Source: a virus. Taken from it: DNA of 42,754 nt. The stretch lies in the IMG/VR virus record IMGVR_UViG_3300027742_000016, positions 1 through 42,754 of that record; one strand, 5' to 3'. Below are positions 14,242 through 21,131 of this stretch, piece by piece (the first letter of the stretch is position 1; every line of letters begins with the position of its first letter). The position numbers were made by a program, and so were the translations under genes. The notes beneath the pieces were generated by a model. That model worked only from the letters and a program-made list of their open reading frames with translations. It was not told the DNA's origin and ran no database searches.

Positions 14242-15553
14242 GCTTTTAGAGTTTCAAGTAACCGTAATAGACAATCCGTACATACCGCATGAACCAACCG
14301 AGAAACAGGCAAAGTTCCTGTTTCAATCCGATTACTTAGAAGGCTTCTACGGTGGGGCTGCTCGTGGAGGAAAAACGGATGCCTTACTTATGGCGGCGCT
14401 ACAATACGTTACAATACCGAATTATGCAGCATTATTACTACGCAGGACATATACTGATCTATCTCTCCCAGATGCCTTGATGGACAGGGCAGAACGATGG
14501 TTTCTCACGAGTGATGCATCATGGCATGAGAAAACAAAGACATGGACTTTTCCCTCTGGTGCTACTTTGACATTTGGATTTCTTGAAAGTGAGCGTGATA
14601 AATACCGTTATCAGGGTGCCGCATTACAATATGTCGGATTTGACGAGCTTTCGCAGTTCACAGAATCGCAATATTCATATCTCTTTTCACGATTGACACG
14701 GCTCGAAGGCGTCAACATCCCTTTAAGAATGCGTACTGCAAGTAACCCTGGCGGAATCGGGCATGAGTGGGTAAAACGGCGATTCATAACTCCGCCTATC
14801 GAGGATATGCAAAAGCAGAACAGGTTTTTCATTCCCGCGTTTCTTGAGGACAATCCTTATGTTGATCAGGAAGCTTATGAAAAATCACTTAACCGCCTTG
14901 ATCCAGTTACCCGTGAACAACTTAGGCACGGTAACTGGGACATAGCAATTGCAGGTAATATGTTCAAACGTGAATGGTTTGAAATTATTGATGCAATACC
15001 GCAAGGTAGTCGGCAAGTCAGGTTTTGGGACATGGCGGCAACTGAGCAAAAAGAAAACAAAGACCCTGACTGGACGGTTGGTTGTCTGCTCGCAGAAAAG
15101 AATGGAATATTTTATGTGGGAAATATCACCCGGTTTCAGAAAACCCCTGCGGATACCGAAATGATTATCAAGCAGACTGCGCAGATGGACGGCATCAGGA
15201 CAAGGATATACGCAGAACAGGAGCCCGGAGCCAGTGGTAAAATTGCAATTGCCCATTACGCTCGCGATGTACTAAAGGGCTATTCGTTTGTGGGCATTCC
15301 AAGCACTGGCTCAAAAGTAACAAGGGCACAGCCATTATCCGCGGCAGCGCAAAACGGCAACGTAAAGATAGTCAATGGAACATGGATAGGTGATATGCTA
15401 TCAGAACTTGTATTATTTCCAACTAAAGGCGTGCATGATGACATAGTGGATGCGATGAGTGGTGCATTCAACGAACTCAACCAAGTTAAGCCAGCTCCCT
15501 CCTCTCACATATCCCCCTTTTTCAATCCCACTGGAGCAGCAAACAGAATATAA
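14213..15553 (+). CDS. terL: Terminase large subunit (446 aa)
   Basis: Packaging motor ATPase and nuclease. Walker A GGAARGGKT (47-55), Walker B LQYVGFDE (138-145) with catalytic Glu, and the motor coupling motif TASNPGG. The C-terminal RNase H-like nuclease has FWDMA (Asp273), YAEQEPGASG (Glu335/337) and HDDIVDA (Asp409/410). Length is normal. No intein or frameshift. The ATG at 14213 overlaps the small-subunit gene. Confidence 0.97.
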   Translation: MHLTKSKKTKLLEFQVTVIDNPYIPHEPTEKQAKFLFQSDYLEGFYGGAARGGKTDALLMAALQYVTIPNYAALLLRRTYTDLSLPDALMDRAERWFLTSDASWHEKTKTWTFPSGATLTFGFLESERDKYRYQGAALQYVGFDELSQFTESQYSYLFSRLTRLEGVNIPLRMRTASNPGGIGHEWVKRRFITPPIEDMQKQNRFFIPAFLEDNPYVDQEAYEKSLNRLDPVTREQLRHGNWDIAIAGNMFKREWFEIIDAIPQGSRQVRFWDMAATEQKENKDPDWTVGCLLAEKNGIFYVGNITRFQKTPADTEMIIKQTAQMDGIRTRIYAEQEPGASGKIAIAHYARDVLKGYSFVGIPSTGSKVTRAQPLSAAAQNGNVKIVNGTWIGDMLSELVLFPTKGVHDDIVDAMSGAFNELNQVKPAPSSHISPFFNPTGAANRI

Positions 15554-15560
15554 AATATAC

Positions 15561-15631
15561 AGCAACCTTACAGCAATCTTATAGCAACTTTGCAGCAACA
15601 TAAAAGCTTATATACAGCAATCTTATAGCAA
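15561..15631 (+). repeat. 11-bp iteron array (AGCAA + YYTTAY) straddling the TATA box of an RHH gene
   Basis: AGCAA starts at 15561, 15572, 15583, 15594, 15616 and 15627, exactly one 11-bp step apart except for the slot at 15605, which holds a degenerate AGCTT. That slot merges with the TATA box (CTTATATA, 15607-15614). The units therefore lie on one face of the DNA helix, on both sides of the promoter of the gene at 15637. Confidence 0.95.
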
Positions 15632-15636
15632 TACTT

Positions 15637-15963
15637 ATGAACAGACAAGGATATAAGGTTGTCAGCCTTAAAGGGGAAGTAATAGAAGAGATAAGGAAAA
15701 GAGCAAAGGAAGAAGATAAGACGCTTTCGGCATTTCTAAAAGATGTATTAAAGCAAGTTTACAGTAATAAAAAGGATAAGGAGTACAGCAATGTTATAGC
15801 AATAGAGTTAAAAGAACAAATCGAAGCGTTAAAAAAGGCGACTTGCAGCATAAATACAGCAACTCAGAAAAGAGAAGAAATAACGTTATCGCTAAAAGAC
15901 AAAGAAGACATAGACACCAGAATCTTGGAGGCTGTCCGGACAGCTTTCAAAGAAATGAGATAA
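15637..15963 (+). CDS. RHH protein, ParR/repressor-like (108 aa)
   Basis: The N terminus (YKVVSLKGEVIEEIRKRAK, then TLSAFLKDVLKQVY) is a ribbon-helix-helix domain. The C-terminal ~60 residues are helical and charged. It starts 6 nt after the last iteron, so it almost certainly binds the array and controls its own promoter. Size, RHH fold and 11-bp iterons flanking the promoter recall plasmid ParR-parC partition systems, but no ParM- or ParA-like NTPase is in the window. More AGCAA pairs at 11-bp spacing lie inside the coding sequence. Confidence 0.75.
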   Translation: MNRQGYKVVSLKGEVIEEIRKRAKEEDKTLSAFLKDVLKQVYSNKKDKEYSNVIAIELKEQIEALKKATCSINTATQKREEITLSLKDKEDIDTRILEAVRTAFKEMR

Positions 15964-15981
15964 GACTACCAGCAAACATTT

Positions 15982-16015
15982 AACCTTTATAAGTTTATGG
16001 TATCTATATAGATAC
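15982..16015 (+). promoter_or_regulatory. Promoter with a 16-bp palindromic operator before 16019
   Basis: CTTTATAAG (15985-15993) is the TATA box. GTATCTATATAGATAC (16000-16015) is a perfect 16-bp palindrome ending 3 nt before the ATG, so a bound dimer would sit over the transcription start of an essentially leaderless mRNA. Confidence 0.65.
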
Positions 16016-16018
16016 ATC

Positions 16019-16279
16019 ATGGAGGATATAAAACGAGAAATGCATAGGATAAGGCAGAGTGATAGAGAATTCTTTAATAGGAAATTAGGCATACGATATA
16101 TGGAGGATAAACAGGTAGATCATGATTGGGAAAACGGATGCACATGTAGAATCCTCTCTCGTAAAGACCATTTTTGGATGGGGATAGAAAGAGGCGAGTG
16201 GAATAGAAAAGGAAGGATGAACGACTTGGAACTTCTTACACGACTTAAGAATATCAAAACTTCTTCGATAATTCTATAA
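16019..16279 (+). CDS. Hypothetical basic protein (86 aa)
   Basis: Starts directly after a palindromic operator. The sequence is basic with DHDWENGCTCRIL and WMGIERGEWNRKG segments, and a helical N terminus (EMHRIRQSDREFFNRKL). No family recognised. Confidence 0.55.
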   Translation: MEDIKREMHRIRQSDREFFNRKLGIRYMEDKQVDHDWENGCTCRILSRKDHFWMGIERGEWNRKGRMNDLELLTRLKNIKTSSIIL

Positions 16280-16283
16280 TCTT

Positions 16284-16312
16284 ATATATACTTTCTATAT
16301 TATCTATATATT
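16284..16312 (+). promoter_or_regulatory. TATA promoter before 16314
   Basis: Two TATA-like stretches (TATATATAC near 16284 and CTATATATTT near 16304) separated by pyrimidine-rich sequence. The first is 25-30 nt before the ATG, fitting a leaderless transcript. Confidence 0.45.
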
Positions 16313-16313
16313 T

Positions 16314-16484
16314 ATGTGGCTGCGATGTCATGCTTGCGGAAGGAAGTATCCAGTTAGGGCTTACGGCATAATCATTCCAGCTTGCCCTTTCTGTGGTGCA
16401 TCTGCGGGTATAATGCTTGTGCGTGAGCTTGGGCACATACATGGCGGCGGATTGCAGACCAGCTTGCCACTGCTTAGCTTTTGA
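16314..16484 (+). CDS. Zinc-ribbon protein (56 aa), GC-richer than neighbours
   Basis: CHACGRKY and CPFCGASAG are 17 residues apart with an aliphatic hairpin between (YGIIIPA), a rubredoxin-like zinc ribbon. The DNA is visibly GC-richer than flanking genes, possibly a recent acquisition. Ends in a His/Gly-rich tail. Confidence 0.6.
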   Translation: MWLRCHACGRKYPVRAYGIIIPACPFCGASAGIMLVRELGHIHGGGLQTSLPLLSF

Positions 16485-16492
16485 TTCTATAA

Positions 16493-16507
16493 CATTTATA
16501 TACTCAT
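16493..16507 (+). promoter_or_regulatory. TATA promoter before 16543
   Basis: ACATTTATATACTC, the strong TATA form also seen at 6490, 20268, 22941 and 31832. It lies 40-50 nt before the ATG at 16543. Confidence 0.6.
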
Positions 16508-16542
16508 ACTCTCTATGAAATTATAGATTAAGGAAAAGAAAA

Positions 16543-16989
16543 ATGGACAAAATAGAAAGAATGACCTATGAAGACGGTCGTGTAAATACGGCATTTGTGG
16601 ATAAGATAAACGAGATAATTGAAGTGCTTAACGAGCGTGGTGCACAGAACGAGGAGGAACGTATATTATGGGTAAATGAAAACTGTAAGGTAGTTGAGTT
16701 CTGCTGTGATGATTTAGAAGAGGACTTTGCAGATTATTATGATATTGTAAAATACAATCATTATATTTTCGGGGTGAGCATAGCACCGTATTATATTGGG
16801 CAACTGCGCGTACATAGTGAACGAAAGCTGGCTCAAAATTCTTTATATCTCGTAAAGTGTCCGTACTGTGGGGCTTCTATCAAATGTCGGTGCAATAGGG
16901 ACTTAATTGTAGATGCGATAAGAAATAGTGGAGTCGAGTACAGCAAAGAGGATCTTAAAGATGCGGTGGAGATATTAAAAAGAAAATAA
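16543..16989 (+). CDS. Zinc-knuckle-containing protein of unknown function (148 aa)
   Basis: Acidic protein with a helical N-terminal half and KCPYCGASIKCRC near residue 106, a Cys cluster that could bind zinc. A final helix (EDLKDAVEILKRK) follows. Own promoter. No enzyme motif. It is the last gene before the head operon; a hairpin follows its stop. Confidence 0.55.
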   Translation: MDKIERMTYEDGRVNTAFVDKINEIIEVLNERGAQNEEERILWVNENCKVVEFCCDDLEEDFADYYDIVKYNHYIFGVSIAPYYIGQLRVHSERKLAQNSLYLVKCPYCGASIKCRCNRDLIVDAIRNSGVEYSKEDLKDAVEILKRK

Positions 16990-16994
16990 CATAC

Positions 16995-17048
16995 GGCAGA
17001 GCCTTTGCGGTGCAGGCGCGGTGCTCTGCCAATTAGAGCTACCAGCCC
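16995..17048 (-). other. tRNA 5'-half-like sequence / 8-bp hairpin
   Basis: On the minus strand 17048-17042 reads GGGCTGG, then TA, then a canonical D-arm (GCTC, TAATTGGCA, GAGC), then a loop containing TGC. The anticodon stem pairs only partly and no T-arm or 3' acceptor follows. On the plus strand GGCAGAGC (16995-17002) and GCTCTGCC (17023-17030) form a perfect 8-bp inverted repeat after the stop at 16989, so a terminator hairpin is the alternative reading. Confidence 0.5.
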
Positions 17049-17058
17049 ATAAGTTCAC

Positions 17059-17080
17059 TTTGTAAACGTTCCTTTTATAA
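17059..17080 (+). promoter_or_regulatory. Late-type promoter 1 (portal operon)
   Basis: TTGTAAACGT (17060-17069) then TTTTATAA (17073-17080). The motif start is 44 nt before the ATG at 17104. The same motif and spacing recur at 23351, 34062 and 42290. Confidence 0.75.
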
Positions 17081-17103
17081 TACTGTGCCCTTCTTTTTTA
17101 GAT

Positions 17104-18675
17104 ATGATGCCCCATTATCCACATTTCATAGGCGCTCAAAATATTATACCGCAAGCCAGAGGGATAACCGAAGGCACAGACGACAGCGCAATCACAGAAA
17201 AAAAAGTTTGGAAAGACGCAGAAGCCAGAGCCATTGAAGACAATCGTGAGAACAGAGAGCTTGGATATTCCCTTGATGCACTTACATTGATAATCACGAA
17301 AGTCCAGACTTATTCTATCCTTGGCTCATTTCAGGTGCATAGTGCAGATGACGAAAAGTATTCCGAACTGGTCAAGGAAGTATCAGACTGGGTTACGGAT
17401 ACGAAAATTCTAAAAACGTTCCGTAAATGGTTTCCAGACATTGTAAAACACGGCTATGTGGCTTCTCAGAAACTATATGAAAACAACACGAGAATGCAAG
17501 GCGAGCCGAAAGGACTCACCGCATTACAGCAACTCGTGGGTGTGATAGAGAAAAAAAACCCTTTCAATTCAGAAGACCGTTATCTATACCAAAAACTGAA
17601 GATATTAGAAGATTGGAAAGACCCGGAAAACGAAGCGGATAAAGATAAGAAAGTATGGTATATTAAAGGCGGCATGGAGAATGTAAGTAACTATAAAGCG
17701 ATTAAACCAGCTAATATCGGGGAAGACCCTAACAGAACAACTGGCGATATAGTTGTCGATCTTGATGATATTATAGAAATCAAAAACAACGAATCAGGCG
17801 ACATCCCAATAAGCGCATGCCTAAACGAAATATACATCAAAAACCTTATCATGCTAAATCTACCTAATCTCGTATATCTCATAGTGGCGCCTGGAATAGA
17901 ACTGACTACTAAATCATTCATTGAATCAAAAGATGGCGTCATATGGAAAGCGCCGCAATATCCTGATAGTGCCCTTCAAGAAACCAACAAGGAGGAATAC
18001 GACCGTCAGAAAACCGATTACGATACATATCAATCTAACATGCAGACAATAGTGAACACTCTATGGGATAACTGGCTCAAAAAAGGCATTATGAGCCACA
18101 GCGATCAAATGTCCAGTAACGTCATGGAATCCAACAAGGCAATGAACCCAGAAATGCTGAATGTAATAGTTCATTTGTTGAATACCGAAATCGCTTTTGC
18201 GCTCGGTTTCCCGCTTTCCCTTTTGGATGCGAAAGGCGCGGAATTAGCAACTGCGCGTAACATCTTTACGACTATCTCCACTATGCTAAAAGGTATTCAA
18301 GATCAGTATCAGTCAATCGCTTTAGACTTAATCTATGAACAATTCCCGAAGGCTCAAGAAGCAGGCATAACGTTCACGCTGTCAGAACTCAATCCAAAGG
18401 ACGCAAAAGACCTGGCGGAAGTAGGGAAAGTGCATGCGGCAATACTGAAAATATACAAGGAAATCGGTGCAAGCGATAATGATCTGAAAGCGTTATCCCG
18501 GAAATATAATCTGCTTGACGAGCCGGAACTGGGCGGGGAGGGATTAGTTAAAGGCATGGGTGAGGCGAGTATGGACGTGTATCCGGAAAGCGATATGGAA
18601 GCGGCGATGAAAATCGTTCATAGGATCGCAGAAGACAAGAAGACGATAGGAATAGTAATGGAGGAATTAGAATAA
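17104..18675 (+). CDS. Portal protein (523 aa)
   Basis: Right position (after terminase, before the Mu F-like protein) and right size. Features of the portal fold include SLDALTLIITKVQTYSILGS near the N terminus, a wing/stem region with IKNLIMLNLPNLVYLI, and the C-terminal crown helices (LNTEIAFALGFPLSLLDAKG, then ATARNIFTTISTMLKGIQDQ) common to SPP1/DUF935-type portals. It forms the dodecameric ring for DNA entry and docks terminase. It starts with two tandem ATGs (17104, 17107); the first fits the leaderless distance. Confidence 0.85.
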   Translation: MMPHYPHFIGAQNIIPQARGITEGTDDSAITEKKVWKDAEARAIEDNRENRELGYSLDALTLIITKVQTYSILGSFQVHSADDEKYSELVKEVSDWVTDTKILKTFRKWFPDIVKHGYVASQKLYENNTRMQGEPKGLTALQQLVGVIEKKNPFNSEDRYLYQKLKILEDWKDPENEADKDKKVWYIKGGMENVSNYKAIKPANIGEDPNRTTGDIVVDLDDIIEIKNNESGDIPISACLNEIYIKNLIMLNLPNLVYLIVAPGIELTTKSFIESKDGVIWKAPQYPDSALQETNKEEYDRQKTDYDTYQSNMQTIVNTLWDNWLKKGIMSHSDQMSSNVMESNKAMNPEMLNVIVHLLNTEIAFALGFPLSLLDAKGAELATARNIFTTISTMLKGIQDQYQSIALDLIYEQFPKAQEAGITFTLSELNPKDAKDLAEVGKVHAAILKIYKEIGASDNDLKALSRKYNLLDEPELGGEGLVKGMGEASMDVYPESDMEAAMKIVHRIAEDKKTIGIVMEELE

Positions 18676-18677
18676 AA

Positions 18678-18821
18678 ATGAAAGTAAAAGTATCAATCAT
18701 TACTCAGGATAATGTAGAGGTGGCTAACTTCTTTGAGATCACACCAAGTAACTGGGAACGCGAAACAAAGTGGACGCTCATTAATTTTGTTAAGACGCAA
18801 CTTGACGGGGAAATCGGATGA
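18678..18821 (+). CDS. Hypothetical protein (47 aa)
   Basis: Beta strand, helix and strand pattern (KVKVSIITQDNVEVANFFEI). Starts 2 nt after the portal stop and overlaps the next gene by ATGA. Function unknown. Confidence 0.45.
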   Translation: MKVKVSIITQDNVEVANFFEITPSNWERETKWTLINFVKTQLDGEIG

Positions 18822-19114
18822 CTGGCAAAAGCATGTTCTGGAAACTCGAAGGTGATGATTCAGTGCACTATTACAAAAAATTGGCTTCCGGAGCGTTGAT
18901 CGTTTGTGGCTCTTTCCTGCTCCTTGAACATCTTTTTCAATTCGGTGGATATGACCTGGAAATTATTGGGCATGATTTTTATGGTTTAGTATTAATAACA
19001 ATAGGGTTCTTAGTTTCTATTAAGTGGAAACAATTACCAACATTAATGAGAGCGATAAAAGCAAGAGATTGGACAGCAATATTAGATGAAGGGGAGAGAA
19101 AGAAATATAAGTAA
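18818..19114 (+). CDS. Two-span membrane protein (98 aa)
   Basis: Two hydrophobic spans (LASGALIVCGSFLLLEHLF, about 22-41; FYGLVLITIGFLVSI, about 54-68) with a short polar loop between and a basic C-terminal tail. Small two-span proteins in this position can act as holins, so this is one of two lysis candidates with the protein at 26930. The assignment rests on topology only. Confidence 0.55.
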   Translation: MTGKSMFWKLEGDDSVHYYKKLASGALIVCGSFLLLEHLFQFGGYDLEIIGHDFYGLVLITIGFLVSIKWKQLPTLMRAIKARDWTAILDEGERKKYK

Positions 19115-19180
19115 GTAAATCAATACTTAAATATGGCATTCAAAGATATAGAAAAGAAGCGGGCTTAGGTGAGAATAAAA

Positions 19181-19810
19181 ATGAGTGGTAAAACATACTG
19201 CGTTAAATGTGGAAAAGAAATCTGGAAACCCGCGCAAAGATGTAGAAGCTGCTCACATAAAGGTAAGAAATTAAGTATCCAACACAGAGAAGCAATCCGT
19301 CTCGGGAGTCGAGGCAAGCATAATAATAAAGGAAAAAGCAATCCCATGTATGGAAAACATCATAGCGATGCTGCAAAAAGAAAAATATCAGAAGCGGTTT
19401 ACAGATGTGGTCAAAAACAAATAAAAAGTATATCAATGTACATAGATTTTATAAATCCGCTTCAAGTATTATGGCGTCAAAAGATAGATGAGAATGGCCG
19501 ATTACAAGGCTTAGGGTTCTTTCAAATATCACATGTTGGGAAAATGACATTAGAAAAGAGAAGAGAATGCAGTAGAAAATGGGGGCCTATCATGGAAGCA
19601 AAAAGAAAAGGGTTTGGTTATATCGAACTAAATGAAAGATTTGAAGGTAGCGAAGGGCATCATTTGGATAAAGAGCATGTCTTATATATCCCTAAAGAAT
19701 TACATCATACCATTTGGCATAGCGTAATCACGGGGAAGAACATGGATGAAATAAATGATAAAGCTATGGAATGGGCGTTCGGTATTCAAATGGGAGAGAA
19801 TAGGAAATGA
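19181..19810 (+). CDS. Homing endonuclease, NUMOD3 plus HNH-like (209 aa)
   Basis: N-terminal zinc ribbon (CVKCGKE ... CRSCSHKG), then a NUMOD3 DNA-binding motif (NPMYGKHHSDAAKRKISEA, about 48-67) and a C-terminal nuclease core (GHHLDKEHVLYIPKELHHTI). GGTGAG at 19168-19173 supports the ATG at 19181. Just upstream a mini-ORF (19133-19168, MAFKDIEKKRA) looks like the start of another endonuclease N terminus, suggesting an older rearrangement. It interrupts the head operon; no intron boundaries are visible, so it is free-standing. Confidence 0.75.
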   Translation: MSGKTYCVKCGKEIWKPAQRCRSCSHKGKKLSIQHREAIRLGSRGKHNNKGKSNPMYGKHHSDAAKRKISEAVYRCGQKQIKSISMYIDFINPLQVLWRQKIDENGRLQGLGFFQISHVGKMTLEKRRECSRKWGPIMEAKRKGFGYIELNERFEGSEGHHLDKEHVLYIPKELHHTIWHSVITGKNMDEINDKAMEWAFGIQMGENRK

Positions 19811-19995
19811 ATGGAAATACCGCGGTCAAACGCGAATCGGATGAGGAAATAGAACGTGAAGCATTGGAGTTTTTCCTCGATTCCGTGCAGAAAGAACTTA
19901 ATGACCGTTTCCCTTTGTTCTCCTCTTTCGTCTCTCATTCTCGTTCTCTTCCTCAACTTATTATTTCTCTCTCGAAAGAACGCGAAAAAAAATGA
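19807..19995 (+). CDS. Hypothetical protein (62 aa), paralogue of 31522
   Basis: KRESDEEIEREALEFFLDS and FPLFSSFVSHSRSLPQL parallel KKRSDKEIEIDRLTYHLE and FPSFHAFITKSGEIPQL in the 53-aa protein at 31522. Overlaps both neighbours by ATGA. Function unknown; the duplicated state suggests a real role. Confidence 0.55.
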   Translation: MNGNTAVKRESDEEIEREALEFFLDSVQKELNDRFPLFSSFVSHSRSLPQLIISLSKEREKK

Positions 19996-20114
19996 CAAAC
20001 AAAAGCGGATCTTATGGGCGAAAAGATGGCTCACAACGCGGTCTAAAAAAAGGCGGTCAAGGACGTAACCAAACGAATACATGCAGGCATCCGGCAACTA
20101 AAAAGAAAAGATAA
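19992..20114 (+). CDS. Gly/Arg/Lys-rich basic peptide (40 aa)
   Basis: SYGRKDGSQRGLKKGGQG and TCRHPATKKKR: unstructured and highly basic, probably binding nucleic acid or packaged with DNA. ATGA overlap upstream. Confidence 0.45.
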   Translation: MTNKSGSYGRKDGSQRGLKKGGQGRNQTNTCRHPATKKKR

Positions 20115-20115
20115 G

Positions 20116-20250
20116 ATGAAGTGGTCGGTTATTTATGCAATCGAAAGAGAGACAGAAATAGAAGCAGACAATCTGAACGTCCTCTTTGAGAAGGCGGACC
20201 GAGAAAGAAAAGGAGAAGAAAAGATTGTTAGTGTAAAACTGAAAAGGTAA
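20116..20250 (+). CDS. Hypothetical protein (44 aa)
   Basis: Strand-helix-strand pattern (WSVIYAIERETEI ... EKIVSVKLKR) with a charged helix between. Starts 1 nt after the previous stop. The DNA after it (20251-20340) is a promoter and leader for the endonuclease. Confidence 0.45.
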   Translation: MKWSVIYAIERETEIEADNLNVLFEKADRERKGEEKIVSVKLKR

Positions 20251-20263
20251 AGATGACAACCCA

Positions 20264-20330
20264 ACCTTTATATACTCTAAAAACCAATATATAATAGGGA
20301 GCGCCCTAACCGTTCCCCATCCGTTAGGGG
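20264..20330 (+). promoter_or_regulatory. Promoter and structured leader of the endonuclease at 20341
   Basis: AACCTTTATATACTCT (20265-20280) is identical to the core of the tnpB promoter near 31829. The leader holds an inverted repeat CCCTAAC (20304-20310) / GTTAGGG (20323-20329) with a 12-nt loop, followed closely by GGGGGATA before the ATG. Confidence 0.6.
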
Positions 20331-20340
20331 GATAAAAGAT

Positions 20341-21129
20341 ATGGCAATACTGGAAGAAGAGACCTTTAAGAAGTTCGGATATTATCCGAGCGATTTGAAA
20401 CCACAATCATACAAGCGAATTTTAGCTAAATGCGATGAATGTGGAAAGATAAGGGAAATACGGAAAGATGCTTATCGTTCTCTTTGTATATCATGCGCAA
20501 AAAGTAGCAGACATCTTTCTGAAGGAACAAAAAGAAGAATGAGCGAAGCACATAAAGGTATACATCCTTCAGAAAAAACAAAGAAGAAACAGAGTGATGT
20601 GCAAAGCGGAGAAAAAAATCCCATGTTTGGGAAAAAAGGTAAAAATCACCCAGCTTGGAAAGGCGGTAAAGTAAAACGAAAATGCCTTATTTGCGGTAAA
20701 GAATTTGAAGTATCACCCTGTACAATAAAAAGAGGAAATGGAAAATTTGATTCATATTCATGTGCCAGAAAAGCTAAAAGAATCCCACAACATCATACTA
20801 AACCAGAATTAATCTTTGAACAGATATGTAAAAAGAACAACTTACCTTTTAAATACACCGGCGATGGTTCTTTCTGGATGGGCAAGAATCCTGCCGTCAA
20901 TCCCGACTTTGTAAATTGCAATGGCAAGAAAATGGCGGTAGAAATATTCAGCTATTGGCATGATCCTCTAAGGCGGCATTGTAAAGTGCCTTATTCTCAA
21001 ACTTATAAAGGCAGAAAAGAGATATTAAAGAAATACGGTTGGAAATTAGTTGTTTTCTGGCAAGAGGATTTAGAGTGCGAAGATGCGGAACAATTTGTTT
21101 TAAATAGTTTAAAAAAGAATGGAGTATAA
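20341..21129 (+). CDS. Homing endonuclease, NUMOD3 plus Vsr-like nuclease, copy 1 (262 aa)
   Basis: N-terminal zinc ribbon (CDECGK ... CISCAKSS), NUMOD3-like repeats (NPMFGKKG), a second zinc site (CLICGKEF) absent from its paralogue, then a Vsr/EDxHD-type PD-(D/E)XK domain: QHHTKPELIFEQICKKNNLP, GDGSFWMG, NPDFV and MAVEIF. Closely related to 38680-39354 in both end domains, including EDAEQFVLNSLKK. Own promoter; inserted between the head genes. Likely cuts and spreads into uninterrupted relatives. Confidence 0.8.
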   Translation: MAILEEETFKKFGYYPSDLKPQSYKRILAKCDECGKIREIRKDAYRSLCISCAKSSRHLSEGTKRRMSEAHKGIHPSEKTKKKQSDVQSGEKNPMFGKKGKNHPAWKGGKVKRKCLICGKEFEVSPCTIKRGNGKFDSYSCARKAKRIPQHHTKPELIFEQICKKNNLPFKYTGDGSFWMGKNPAVNPDFVNCNGKKMAVEIFSYWHDPLRRHCKVPYSQTYKGRKEILKKYGWKLVVFWQEDLECEDAEQFVLNSLKKNGV

Positions 21130-21131
21130 AG

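Noticed and set aside
14949-15164. Small plus-strand frame inside the terminase gene
   Set aside because: Overlaps conserved nuclease motifs of terminase in another frame and has no recognisable signals.
15561-15631. Simple low-complexity repeat
   Set aside because: The exact 11-bp phasing over seven slots, with the TATA box replacing one unit, is too regular for slippage of a short unit.
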